This document shows positions 42,093-51,748 of a DNA stretch of 64,000 nucleotides, in pieces. The notes beneath the pieces are model-generated. The model saw nothing but the letters and a program-made list of their open reading frames with translations. It ran no database searches and was not told the origin of the DNA. A program made the translations under genes and the position numbers. The stretch comes from Flavobacterium inviolabile (GTDB lineage Bacteria > Bacteroidota > Bacteroidia > Flavobacteriales > Flavobacteriaceae): the NCBI RefSeq assembly GCF_013389455.1, contig NZ_CP058278.1, positions 124,001-188,000 on the forward strand. Direction: 5' to 3'. Position 1 is the stretch's first letter. Each line of letters starts with the position of its first letter.

Positions 42093-43162
42093 AAAAGGAC
42101 TATATAAAACTGTTTACGGACTGTCAGATTGTAATGGGGAAAAACAGGGCAATTATTTGTGACCTTCAAAGAATCAAATATGTATTTATCCCAATCAGTC
42201 TGGCTTCTTTATTCAACCGGCAGGGAATACTCGATTTGAGAACGATAAGGAGTAAGCTTGATAACGATAATTTCGCGATTTTTAAAGACTATTTAAAACT
42301 ATTACAGTTTCATGAATTTATATTTGATTGTACTAAAAATGAAGCAGCCCGTTTTCCAGCATTAAGTCTTGAATTCGATTATCCGGCTACGATTTCAAAC
42401 GCAATATTGGATTTCGATAAAAACTCCCGACATGATTTAAAAGCAATAATCAATACTTTTTTTATCCCTGCAAATTGCAGATATATCCAAATACGTTGTT
42501 TTGATGAAGTAGACATGCTCTTTTTAGACAAAATCATCCATGACATCAATAGTAGTTTTATCAAAGCAATCGATTTAATCATCAAAAATTCTAATAATTT
42601 CTCTTATGAGAAACTCGCTAAATGGGTTTTCAATAATAAAAAAATAAGGAGTCTAACTATTCATTCATCACCTGAAAATAAAATCATACAAAACGAAAAC
42701 TACGGCTTTAGTGTTGTAGTGGCCATCAAACAAAAAATCACATCCGAAAACCACTGTGGAATAATTCATCATAGTACTTTCAGTATAAACATCGAAACCT
42801 TTACCGAATCCCAAAAAAACAATACCTGTCTGAATCGGAAATTAGCTATTGACAAAGAGGGTAATATAAAAAACTGCCCGTCCATGAACGATAGTTTCGG
42901 AAACGTTAAAAATACATCTTTGAAAAAAGTATTCAGTAACCCTGATTTTAAAAAATACTGGCAAATCAATAAGGATAGTATCGATGTATGCAAAGACTGT
43001 GAGTTTCGTCACATTTGTACCGATTGCCGTGCTTATATTGAAAATCCTGAAAATCCTTTTTCAAAACCGTTAAAATGCGGATACAATCCCTATACAAATG
43101 AATGGTCAGAATGGAGTTCCAATCTATTAAAGCAAAAAGCGATACATTATTACGGCTTATAA
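42089..43162 (+). CDS. gwsS: Grasp-with-spasm SPASM-domain protein without radical-SAM motif
   Basis: 357 residues. The C-terminal part carries a SPASM cysteine set: C near 246 (NNTCLNRK), 263 (NCPSM), the CKDCEFRHICTDCRAY cluster (about 301-314) and KCGYNP (about 331). The N-terminal half has the outline of a radical-SAM barrel but no CxxxCxxC, so it cannot bind the SAM cluster in the usual way. This is the known feature of the grasp-with-spasm partner. It probably binds an Fe-S cluster, the leader or the substrate. It lies directly after the small gene and before the exporter. Confidence 0.85.
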   Translation: MKKDYIKLFTDCQIVMGKNRAIICDLQRIKYVFIPISLASLFNRQGILDLRTIRSKLDNDNFAIFKDYLKLLQFHEFIFDCTKNEAARFPALSLEFDYPATISNAILDFDKNSRHDLKAIINTFFIPANCRYIQIRCFDEVDMLFLDKIIHDINSSFIKAIDLIIKNSNNFSYEKLAKWVFNNKKIRSLTIHSSPENKIIQNENYGFSVVVAIKQKITSENHCGIIHHSTFSINIETFTESQKNNTCLNRKLAIDKEGNIKNCPSMNDSFGNVKNTSLKKVFSNPDFKKYWQINKDSIDVCKDCEFRHICTDCRAYIENPENPFSKPLKCGYNPYTNEWSEWSSNLLKQKAIHYYGL

Positions 43163-43335
43163 AAGTTTAACTCTTAAAGTTAATATTTAAAGTTTTGTAG
43201 TATTTTTTTTCAATAAAAAAATAAATTTAAAAACTTTCCTTTACAATATTTATATATTTGTGAGTATAGAATTATCCACAAAATGAATACAATTGTAATC
43301 CTATTATGCACCATTAGCCCTAATTTTAATAAATA

Positions 43336-45531
43336 ATGTCGCAATTCCCATTCTACAAACAAGCCGATTCCAAAGACTGTGGTCCCACGTGTCTTAAAAT
43401 AATTGCCAAGTATTACAAGAAAGTCATCAACATTCAGGAATTAAGAACATTAGCGGAAACAACCCGTGAAGGAAGTAATCTTTTGTCGCTGAGTGATGCG
43501 GGAGAAAGAATCGGATTTCGCACCTTAGGGGTTAAAATTTCACTGGAGCGCCTGCAGGAAGTTCCGCTTCCCTGTATCCTGCACTGGAATAACAACCATT
43601 ATGTTGTACTGTATAAAGTCAAAAAAAACAAACTTTATGTTTCCGATCCGGCACACGGTTTATTAGAATATGACAACGAAGAGTTTTTAAAATTCTGGAT
43701 CGGCAATAATGCAACACCTTCAACAGAAGAAGGGATTGCGCTGTTAATCGAACCGACTCCTAAGTTTTACAATACCGAATTTGACACCAACGACAGCAAC
43801 AGCGCTTTTGGCTTTGGCTTATTGTCGCGTTATGTCCTTCGCTATAAATCCTTTTTATTACAGCTGATTATCGGATTACTGGCTGGCAGTATCCTGCAGC
43901 TGATTTTTCCTTTTATGACACAAAGTGTCGTGGACGTTGGTATTCAGAACCAGAACATCCACTTCATTTACCTGTTATTAATCGCGCAGCTCTTTCTGTT
44001 CTTCGGAAAAACTGCCCTGGAATTTATCCGAAGCTGGATCTTGCTCCATTTATCGACACGTATTAATATCTCTTTAATATCCGACTTTTTCATCAAGCTG
44101 ATGAATCTGCCGATCTCCTTTTTCGATGTCCGGATGACCGGAGACATCATGCAGCGAATCAGCGACCATCACCGGATTGAACGAATACTGACCACCTCCT
44201 CTTTGAGTGTGTTATTTTCGTTTATCAACATGCTTATCATGGGTGCCGTTCTGGCCTATTATAACCTGACAATCTTTATGGTATTCTTTGTCGGCAGTTT
44301 TTTCTATTTCGGCTGGGTTATCCTATTCCTGAAAAGACGTGAGGCATTGGACTACAAACGCTTTTCGGAAGTGAGCCAGGAACAAAGTAAAGTAATTGAG
44401 CTGATCAACGGGATGCAGGAAATCAAACTGCACAATGCCGAAAAGCAAAAACGCTGGGGCTGGGAATACATACAGGCACGTTTGTTTAAAGTTTCAATGA
44501 AAAGCCTGGTGCTGGAACAAACGCAGAGTATCGGTTCCAATTTTATCAACGAATTAAAAAACATCCTGATTATCTTTTTGTCGGCTAAATTAGTTATCGA
44601 CGGACAGATCACTCTGGGGATGATGATGGCAATAAGTTCTATTGTAGGAAACCTTAACGGACCGATCGTACAGCTGATCGGATTCATCCGGGAAGCGCAG
44701 GATGCCAAAATATCGCTGGCGCGTTTATCGGAAATCCATGACAAGGAAGACGAATCGCAGGATGAAGACGAAAAAACACATGACTTCCCGAAAGACGAAA
44801 CCCTTTCCATTAAAAACGTGTCGTTCCGATATACCGGTTCCGACCTGCCGGTACTGGAAGATGTCACCTTAACCATTCCGGCTAAAAAAGTAACGGCCAT
44901 TGTAGGGGTCAGCGGAAGTGGTAAAACAACCTTAATGAAAATACTGCTGAAATTCTACGAGCCAAACAGCGGTGAAATATTACTGGGCAGAACCAACCTG
45001 AAAAACATGTCACAAAAAACATGGCGGGCACATATTGGCGCGGTAATGCAGGAAGGTTATATTTTCAATGACACTATTGCCAATAACATTGCTTTGGGGG
45101 CGGACAAGGTCGACAAGGCAAAATTATTATACGCAACCGATGTTGCCAATATCAGGGATTTTATTGACGAACTTCCTTTGGGTTTCAATACTAAAATCGG
45201 GATGGAAGGTATCGGAATGAGTACCGGGCAAAAACAACGTCTGTTAATCGCCCGTTCCGTATATAAAAATCCGGAAATGCTCTTTTTTGACGAGGCGACT
45301 TCGGCATTGGATGCCAATAACGAAAAAGTAATCATGGAAAAACTGGATGTGTTTTTTAAAGATAAAACGGTAGTGGTTATTGCCCACCGTTTGAGTACCG
45401 TTATGAACGCCGACCAGATTGTCGTTTTAGACAAAGGCCGGATCATCGAAGTGGGAACCCATGAAGAATTAGTCAGCTTAAAAGGCAATTATTTTGAACT
45501 GGTAAGAAACCAGCTTCATTTAGGGTCATAA
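43336..45531 (+). CDS. C39 peptidase-containing ABC exporter
   Basis: 731 residues. An N-terminal C39 peptidase domain with catalytic C15 (SKDCGPTC), H88 and D104, and Q9 for the oxyanion, cuts leaders after double glycine. Then about six membrane spans (about 165-440), and the ABC domain with Walker A GVSGSGKTT (about 523), signature STGQKQR and Walker B LFFDEATSALD (about 650). It is expected to process and export both precursors with the adaptor gene that follows. Composition is much closer to the flanks than to the AT-rich modification genes. Confidence 0.93.
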   Translation: MSQFPFYKQADSKDCGPTCLKIIAKYYKKVINIQELRTLAETTREGSNLLSLSDAGERIGFRTLGVKISLERLQEVPLPCILHWNNNHYVVLYKVKKNKLYVSDPAHGLLEYDNEEFLKFWIGNNATPSTEEGIALLIEPTPKFYNTEFDTNDSNSAFGFGLLSRYVLRYKSFLLQLIIGLLAGSILQLIFPFMTQSVVDVGIQNQNIHFIYLLLIAQLFLFFGKTALEFIRSWILLHLSTRINISLISDFFIKLMNLPISFFDVRMTGDIMQRISDHHRIERILTTSSLSVLFSFINMLIMGAVLAYYNLTIFMVFFVGSFFYFGWVILFLKRREALDYKRFSEVSQEQSKVIELINGMQEIKLHNAEKQKRWGWEYIQARLFKVSMKSLVLEQTQSIGSNFINELKNILIIFLSAKLVIDGQITLGMMMAISSIVGNLNGPIVQLIGFIREAQDAKISLARLSEIHDKEDESQDEDEKTHDFPKDETLSIKNVSFRYTGSDLPVLEDVTLTIPAKKVTAIVGVSGSGKTTLMKILLKFYEPNSGEILLGRTNLKNMSQKTWRAHIGAVMQEGYIFNDTIANNIALGADKVDKAKLLYATDVANIRDFIDELPLGFNTKIGMEGIGMSTGQKQRLLIARSVYKNPEMLFFDEATSALDANNEKVIMEKLDVFFKDKTVVVIAHRLSTVMNADQIVVLDKGRIIEVGTHEELVSLKGNYFELVRNQLHLGS

Positions 45532-45560
45532 AAAGATATTGCAACAAACAAAAAGACACA

Positions 45561-46856
45561 ATGCCTCAAAAAAAGAGAACCGATTTAGAATTAAGAAGCG
45601 AAGAAGTACAGGAAATACTGTCTGAAGTACCACATTGGATGATCCGATGGGGAAATATCGTTATACTTACTATTATTGTATTGTTAATCATACTGGCATG
45701 GTTTATCCGTTATCCGGACATTATTACAACAGAAATCGCGATAACCACCCAAACACCGCCTGAAAAACTGATTGCCCGTTCTACCGGTAAAATTGAAAAG
45801 ATATTCATTGAAAACCGCAAAATGGTCAAACAGCATACGCCTTTGGCAGTTATTGAAAACACTGCAAATTATAAGGACGTATTCCTTTTAAAAAGCATCA
45901 CGGATTCCCTGAAGATGAACAACAGCTTTAGCTTTCCGTTCGAAAAATTAACCGCCCTGCAGTTGGGTGACATTTCCAGCGTGTTTGCCATATTCGAAAA
46001 AGACTATGCCACCTACGAACTGAACAAAGACTTACAGCCTTACCGTGTGGAAGACACTGCCCAGCGATTTGAATCGGTGCAGCTAAAAGAACGCATGGAA
46101 CTTTTAACCCAGCAGGTTTCTATTGCCCAAACCGAATTGCAGCTGAAGAAAAAAGAACTGGAACGCTACAAACGTTTGTACGAAAATGGCGTTATTGCCT
46201 CACAGGAATGGGAAACCAAAAACATTGATTACCTTCAGAATGAGAAAAACATCAAAAGCCTGAATTCCCAGATTTCCCAGATTCATTCCTCCTTAAATGA
46301 ATTGAACCGAAGCAACAAAACAACCAAAATAAACGAAACAAAAGACCAGATCACCTTCTTTAGAAACATGGCACAATCGTACAATCAGCTGAAAAAAGCG
46401 ATTAGCGACTGGGAACTGGCCTATGTGCTTCGTGCTTCCATTCCGGGAGAAGTGTCCTATTTACAGATCTGGAAAGAGAACCAGACCATCACAACCGGCG
46501 ACAATGTTTTTACCGTTATCCCGGATTCCAAATCCCGCTATATCGGAAAAGTAAAAGCCAGAACAACCAATTCCGGTAAACTGAGAATCAACCAGAACGT
46601 GAACATCCGCCTGTTAAACTATCCGGACCGCGAATTCGGGATTGTAAAAGGAAAAGTAAAATCCATTTCCTTAACGCCGGACAAAGAAGGTTTCCTTTTA
46701 ATTGATGTCTCGCTACCAAAAGGACTGGAAACATCCTATAAAAAGAAGATCATCTTCCAGCAGGAAATGAGCGGAACGGCAGATATTATCACGGAAGATC
46801 TACGATTACTGGAACGATTGCTGTACCAGTTCCGGGACATCTTCAAACGTTCCTGA
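45561..46856 (+). CDS. HlyD-family membrane fusion protein
   Basis: 431 residues. One N-terminal membrane span (about 29-51), then the biotinyl-lipoyl-like start (PPEKLIARSTGKIEKIFIENRKMV), a long coiled-coil hairpin (about 180-285) and the closing beta-domain (SIPGEVSYLQIWKENQTIT, then GKVKSISLTP). This is the periplasmic adaptor of type I exporters. It follows the ABC gene by 30 bp. An outer-membrane channel is not encoded nearby, so a TolC-like protein elsewhere is likely. Confidence 0.92.
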   Translation: MPQKKRTDLELRSEEVQEILSEVPHWMIRWGNIVILTIIVLLIILAWFIRYPDIITTEIAITTQTPPEKLIARSTGKIEKIFIENRKMVKQHTPLAVIENTANYKDVFLLKSITDSLKMNNSFSFPFEKLTALQLGDISSVFAIFEKDYATYELNKDLQPYRVEDTAQRFESVQLKERMELLTQQVSIAQTELQLKKKELERYKRLYENGVIASQEWETKNIDYLQNEKNIKSLNSQISQIHSSLNELNRSNKTTKINETKDQITFFRNMAQSYNQLKKAISDWELAYVLRASIPGEVSYLQIWKENQTITTGDNVFTVIPDSKSRYIGKVKARTTNSGKLRINQNVNIRLLNYPDREFGIVKGKVKSISLTPDKEGFLLIDVSLPKGLETSYKKKIIFQQEMSGTADIITEDLRLLERLLYQFRDIFKRS

Positions 46857-46966
46857 TCCCCGAAAGCGCTTTTCATCCTTTTTTAAAAGCTTCGCCAACA
46901 GCAAAAATCAGATTAAAATTGATGTTAAACAAAGCTGTCATCTTGTCAGAAAACAAAATTTAATAG

Positions 46967-46974
46967 TATCTTTG
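46967..46974 (+). promoter_or_regulatory. Probable -7 promoter element of miaB (TATCTTTG)
   Basis: Exact TAnnTTTG match 33 bases before the miaB start. The nearest TTG is at 46943-46945 (spacer 21, two longer than usual). Confidence 0.55.
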
Positions 46975-47007
46975 CCGATTAGAAGATTTACACTCTTATA
47001 GCGATAT

Positions 47008-48453
47008 ATGGAAAAGGTTATTGAAGAAAACAAGCAAGGTACCAGTCTTGTTTTAGAACAAAAAGAAGGAAATACAAAAAAGCTCTTTATCGAAAGTTAC
47101 GGTTGTGCGATGAATTTTTCCGATAGCGAAATTGTCGCGTCAATTTTAGCTAACGAAGGATTTAATACGACCCAGAAACTGGAAGAAGCCGATTTGGTTT
47201 TGGTAAACACTTGTTCGATTAGAGATAAAGCAGAACAGACTGTTCGTAAACGTCTGGAAAAATACAATGCCGTAAAAAGGATTAATCCGGGAATGAAAGT
47301 GGGTGTTTTGGGCTGCATGGCCGAACGTCTGAAAAGTCAGTTCCTGGAAGAAGAAAAAATCGTTGATATGGTTGTTGGTCCGGATGCCTATAAAGATCTG
47401 CCAAACCTTTTAAAAGAAGTCGAAGAAGGCCGTGACGCCATCAATGTAATCTTATCCAAAGATGAGACCTACGGCGACATCTCCCCTGTTCGTCTGCAAA
47501 GCAACGGGGTAACCGCTTTTGTTTCCATTACCAGAGGATGCGACAACATGTGTACCTTCTGTGTCGTTCCGTTTACCCGTGGCCGCGAACGCAGCCGTGA
47601 ACCGCAAAGTATATTAGAAGAAATAGCCGACCTGGCAAACCGCGGCTTTAAAGAAGTAACACTTTTAGGTCAAAACGTTGACAGCTATTTATGGTATGGC
47701 GGCGGATTGAAAAAAGATTTCGAAAAAGCAACCGAAATGCAAAAGGCAACCGCTGTAGATTTTGCACAGTTGCTGGACATGTGTGCTACGGCGCATCCGA
47801 AAATGCGTTTCCGCTTCTCAACGTCCAATCCTCAGGATATGCACGAAGAAGTACTGCACGTAATTGCCAAGCATTACAACATCTGTAACTATATTCACCT
47901 TCCGGTACAATCGGGAAGCACCCGAATCCTGAAAGAAATGAACCGCCAGCATACCCGTGAGGAGTATATGGCTTTAGTTGATAAAATTAAAACAATCCTT
48001 CCGGGTTGTTCCATATCGCAGGATCTTATTTCCGGTTTCCCTACAGAAACGGAAGACGATCACAAAGATACCCTGAGCCTGATGCGCTATGTACAATACG
48101 ACTTCGGCTATATGTTTTCCTATTCGGAAAGACCGGGAACCCTTGCTGCCAGAAAAATGGAAGACGATGTTCCGGAAGAAGTTAAAAAACGCCGTTTACA
48201 GGAAATTGTTGATTTACAACAGGAATTAAGCTACGAGAGAACTTCCCGATTCTTAGATCAGACCGTGGAAGTATTAATCGAAAAGCCTTCCAAGAAATCC
48301 GATGCCCATTGGTCCGGAAGAAACCCGGAAAATACCGTGGTGGTTTTCCCTAAAGAGCATTATAAAGTAGGTGATTTCGTTATGGTTAAAATCAACAGCT
48401 GTACTACAGCCACACTAATTGGCGAGCCGGTAGGTTATTCAGAGATGAATTAA
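47008..48453 (+). CDS. miaB: tRNA-2-methylthio-N6-dimethylallyladenosine synthase MiaB
   Basis: 481 residues. An N-terminal UPF0004 domain with three cysteines (YGCAMNFSDSE, NTCSIRDKA, LGCMAE), a radical-SAM domain with RGCDNMCTFCVVPFTRG, and a C-terminal TRAM domain. MiaB adds the methylthio group at A37 of tRNAs that read UNN codons. The length and motif order are normal. It is followed 51 bp later by a sigma-54 activator gene. Confidence 0.97.
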   Translation: MEKVIEENKQGTSLVLEQKEGNTKKLFIESYGCAMNFSDSEIVASILANEGFNTTQKLEEADLVLVNTCSIRDKAEQTVRKRLEKYNAVKRINPGMKVGVLGCMAERLKSQFLEEEKIVDMVVGPDAYKDLPNLLKEVEEGRDAINVILSKDETYGDISPVRLQSNGVTAFVSITRGCDNMCTFCVVPFTRGRERSREPQSILEEIADLANRGFKEVTLLGQNVDSYLWYGGGLKKDFEKATEMQKATAVDFAQLLDMCATAHPKMRFRFSTSNPQDMHEEVLHVIAKHYNICNYIHLPVQSGSTRILKEMNRQHTREEYMALVDKIKTILPGCSISQDLISGFPTETEDDHKDTLSLMRYVQYDFGYMFSYSERPGTLAARKMEDDVPEEVKKRRLQEIVDLQQELSYERTSRFLDQTVEVLIEKPSKKSDAHWSGRNPENTVVVFPKEHYKVGDFVMVKINSCTTATLIGEPVGYSEMN

Positions 48454-48504
48454 ACCACAGCCCGCCCGACCCAAACTATCACCCAAAACAACACTGTTAT
48501 TACC

Positions 48505-49773
48505 ATGGAAAGTATTCAAGCCATAAAACAACGATTTGAGATTATCGGAAACGATCCGAAACTCAACCGTGCCATTGAAAAAGCCATTCAGGTTGCCCCG
48601 ACGGATATATCAGTACTGGTAACCGGAGAAAGTGGTGTTGGTAAAGAAAGTATTCCTAAAATAATCCATTCCCTTTCTCACAGAAAGCATGGAAAATATA
48701 TTGCCGTAAACTGCGGTGCCATTCCGGAAGGAACCATCGACAGTGAACTTTTCGGTCACGAAAAAGGGGCGTTTACCGGAGCGACTTCAACCCGCGAGGG
48801 ATATTTTGAAGTAGCCGATGGCGGAACCATTTTTCTGGACGAAGTCGGAGAACTTCCGTTAACCACCCAGGTACGTCTTTTGCGTGTTCTGGAAAACGGA
48901 GAATTCATTAAAGTGGGATCTTCCCAGGTACAGAAAACAAATGTCCGTATCGTTGCCGCAACAAACGTAAACATGTTTGATGCCATCGAAAAAGGAAAAT
49001 TCCGGGAAGATTTATATTACCGTTTAAGCACTGTAGAGATCATGCTGCCGCCTTTGCGGGAACGCAAAGAGGACATTCATCTTCTTTTCAGAAAATTCGC
49101 TTCCGATTTTGCCCATAAATACAAAATGCCGCCGTTAAAACTGGACGATGGTGCCGTACAATGGCTTATGAAATACCGCTGGGGCGGTAACATCCGTCAG
49201 CTGCGCAACGTAGCCGAGCAGATTTCTGTATTGGAAACATCCCGCGACATTTCGCTGGCAACCTTACAGTCCTATCTGCCAATGGAAGGCAACAACCTGC
49301 CTTCGGTAATAAAGGAAAAAAAATCCGAAAGCGATTTCAGTACCGAACGGGAAATCTTGTATAAGATCCTTTTTGACATGAAAAGCGATCTGAATGATTT
49401 AAAAAAGCTCACTTTAGAGCTCATGCAAAACGGCAACTCAAACAAAGTACAGGAAAGCAATAAAAACCTGATTCAGCGCATTTACGGCTCCAAAGAAGAG
49501 GAAGAAATTCCGTTTGAAAGCCAGGCAAGCCTCGAAGCGATTCCTGTGCCGGTACAAAACATTCAGGAAGAATTTGACGATGACGATGACGACCAGAATT
49601 ATCTTTTTGCCGAAACCGTTGAAGAAGAAGATTCCCTGCGTTTAGACGAAAAAGAAATCGAACTCATCAAAAAAGCACTGGAACGCAACAAAGGAAAAAG
49701 AAAAGCTGCCGCAGACGAATTAGGCATTTCCGAAAGAACCTTATACCGAAAAATAAAACAATTCGATTTGTAA
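48505..49773 (+). CDS. Sigma-54-dependent transcriptional activator
   Basis: 422 residues. An AAA+ domain begins almost at the N-terminus (GESGVGKES, then the sigma-54 contact loop GAFTGAT, and GGTIFLDEVGELP), so there is no receiver or ligand domain. After the AAA+ domain (about to 260) comes a long acidic linker with DDDDDD-type stretches, and at the C-terminus a Fis-type helix-turn-helix (IKKALERNKGKRKAAADELGI). Without a sensor domain, activity may be controlled through the linker or by other proteins. It is between miaB and lptE in a conserved flavobacterial order. Confidence 0.92.
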   Translation: MESIQAIKQRFEIIGNDPKLNRAIEKAIQVAPTDISVLVTGESGVGKESIPKIIHSLSHRKHGKYIAVNCGAIPEGTIDSELFGHEKGAFTGATSTREGYFEVADGGTIFLDEVGELPLTTQVRLLRVLENGEFIKVGSSQVQKTNVRIVAATNVNMFDAIEKGKFREDLYYRLSTVEIMLPPLRERKEDIHLLFRKFASDFAHKYKMPPLKLDDGAVQWLMKYRWGGNIRQLRNVAEQISVLETSRDISLATLQSYLPMEGNNLPSVIKEKKSESDFSTEREILYKILFDMKSDLNDLKKLTLELMQNGNSNKVQESNKNLIQRIYGSKEEEEIPFESQASLEAIPVPVQNIQEEFDDDDDDQNYLFAETVEEEDSLRLDEKEIELIKKALERNKGKRKAAADELGISERTLYRKIKQFDL

Positions 49774-49787
49774 TTGATAACGCCCGT

Positions 49788-50294
49788 ATGAAAAATATAA
49801 AATACATCATCACCCTTTCCTTAGTACTGATTTTAAGCAGCTGTTCTGTGTACAATTTTACCGGAACCGGAAAGATTGACGCCAAAACATTTCAGGTAAA
49901 TTATTTCCAGAACAATGCCGCATTGGTAGAACCGGGAATTGAAAGAACGTTTACATTAGAGCTACAAAAAATCATTCAGAACCAGACCAATCTGAGTCTT
50001 ACCAATACCGGAGGTGATTTGATTTATGAAGGGGAAATTACCGATTACCGGATTACGCCAATGGGTTCAACTGCCGATCAGCGTGCTTCGCAAAACAGGC
50101 TTTCCATTACCGTAAATGTACGTTTTACCAACAAAAACAAAGCTGATGATGATTTTGAGAACAAGAAATTCTCTTTTTATTATGATTACCCGGCCGATAC
50201 ACAATTAATCGGTGCCAAATTATCAGAAGCCTTAACGGTGATTTTCGAAAGAATAACACAGGATATCTTTAATCAGTCCTTAGCAAAATGGTAA
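49788..50294 (+). CDS. lptE: LPS-assembly lipoprotein LptE
   Basis: 168 residues with a lipobox (VLILSSCSVY). The short beta/alpha fold (DLIYEGEITDYRITP, LSITVNVRFTN) is typical of the Bacteroidota LptE. It plugs LptD in the outer membrane during LPS insertion. It starts 14 bp after the sigma-54 activator. Confidence 0.88.
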   Translation: MKNIKYIITLSLVLILSSCSVYNFTGTGKIDAKTFQVNYFQNNAALVEPGIERTFTLELQKIIQNQTNLSLTNTGGDLIYEGEITDYRITPMGSTADQRASQNRLSITVNVRFTNKNKADDDFENKKFSFYYDYPADTQLIGAKLSEALTVIFERITQDIFNQSLAKW

Positions 50295-50312
50295 ACCTTT
50301 AATTCAGACGAT

Positions 50313-51194
50313 TTGAACGTAAACGATTTAACCTATTTACTCAACAAGCCGGAAACCATAGGCGGTAAGCAAACCATCAGTTTAGAGGGTATTTTGCACC
50401 AATTCCCCTATTTTCAGTCGGCAAGAGCCATTCACCTGAAAGGACTGTACAATGAAAACAGTTTTCGTTACAATTACGAATTAAAGAAAACAGCTGCTTA
50501 TACAACAGACCGAAGCATCCTGTTCGAATTTATCACATCAACGAACTTCACGGCTATCCAGAAGGCTTTCTTTGACGAAAAAGAAGCCGTTATTAACGAC
50601 ATTATCGTTAACCAGCATAAAGTGGTTATACCGGAAGAAGAGAAACCGCTTCCGAAAGTAGATCCGTTAGAACAGTCTATCCTAACCTCTATTAAAGTAG
50701 CCGAACCGAAGGCTCCGGAACAACCTGAAGCAACACTTCCGGAACCGGTACAGCCGGAAATTCCAACGGCAACTGTGGAAGAAAAACTGGAAATCGGAAA
50801 ACCATTAGAATTCTCCAAAGAGGAGAAACATTCTTTCCAGGAATGGCTGCAATTGGCAAAATTCAGCCCGATTGACCGTGAAAATACCGTTAGTGAAGAA
50901 GAAATTGACGAAGAAAAAAAGAAAAAATCAGAATTGATTGATAAATTTATTGAAGCCAATCCGAAAATAGTTCCGAACCGGAATTCTCCTGTAACGCCTT
51001 TAAATATTGAGAAAACGCCCCAGGACAACTCCTATTTAATGACCGAAACTTTGGCAAAAGTTTATCTCGAACAAAAAAAATATCAAAAAGCGATACAAGC
51101 TTATGAAATATTAATTTTGAAATATCCAGAAAAAAGTCATTTCTTTGCAGACCGAATTTCGGATATTAAGATATTACAACAAAATAACAATTAA
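50313..51194 (+). CDS. Hypothetical protein with a C-terminal TPR motif
   Basis: 293 residues, TTG start at 50313. N-terminal part (LTYLLNKPETI, then LEGILHQFPYFQSARAIHLKGL) is conserved in flavobacteria beside secG. The middle is a Pro/Glu-rich linker. The last 45 residues form one TPR-like pair (AKVYLEQKKYQKAIQAYEIL). Its function is unknown; the operon with lptE and secG suggests envelope biogenesis. No signal peptide. Confidence 0.8.
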   Translation: MNVNDLTYLLNKPETIGGKQTISLEGILHQFPYFQSARAIHLKGLYNENSFRYNYELKKTAAYTTDRSILFEFITSTNFTAIQKAFFDEKEAVINDIIVNQHKVVIPEEEKPLPKVDPLEQSILTSIKVAEPKAPEQPEATLPEPVQPEIPTATVEEKLEIGKPLEFSKEEKHSFQEWLQLAKFSPIDRENTVSEEEIDEEKKKKSELIDKFIEANPKIVPNRNSPVTPLNIEKTPQDNSYLMTETLAKVYLEQKKYQKAIQAYEILILKYPEKSHFFADRISDIKILQQNNN

Positions 51195-51205
51195 AAAATT
51201 ATAAT

Positions 51206-51607
51206 ATGTTTTCAGTTTTTTTAGTATTAATAACAATTGTATGTTTTTTACTTATCATCGTAATCATGGTTCAAAACCCTAAAGGTGGAGGTTTATCTTC
51301 AAGCATTGGTGGTTCGCAAATGATGGGAGGCGTTCAGAAAACAAACGACTTTCTTGATAAAAGTACCTGGACATTAGCAACTTTATTAATTGTATTGATT
51401 TTATTATCCAGCTTAAGCTTCACAGGAAGTATGGGTGATAACGGATCGAAACTTATTGACAACAGTACACCTGCTCCGGCGGCTCCGGCAACAAAACCGG
51501 CTGCAGCAACAGGAACAGCAGCTCCGGCTACAGAAAGTGCAGCGACGCCAGCTACAACTGACGCAGCAGCTACAACACCGGCAGCGACTGAAGAAGCAAA
51601 AAAATAA
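51206..51607 (+). CDS. secG: Preprotein translocase subunit SecG
   Basis: 133 residues. Two membrane spans with the SecG loop between them (VQNPKGGGLSSSIGG), followed by an unusual Ala/Pro/Thr-rich C-terminal extension of about 55 residues, which is seen in Bacteroidota SecG. It is part of the SecYEG channel. Confidence 0.92.
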   Translation: MFSVFLVLITIVCFLLIIVIMVQNPKGGGLSSSIGGSQMMGGVQKTNDFLDKSTWTLATLLIVLILLSSLSFTGSMGDNGSKLIDNSTPAPAAPATKPAAATGTAAPATESAATPATTDAAATTPAATEEAKK

Positions 51608-51748
51608 TTACTATAAACAGTATATAAAAAATGTCAGCCTGTCAGTGCTGGCATTTTTTTTTGACAAAAACCTGCCATTTTTTTGATTGGCATACTTTCT
51701 GAAAAGTAATCAGCATCTATACAATAATAACATAAAATATATATAATT

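Noticed and set aside
51600-51748. CIRCE (HrcA) operator before groES
   Set aside because: No TTAGCACTC-N9-GAGTGCTAA type inverted repeat was found in the gap.
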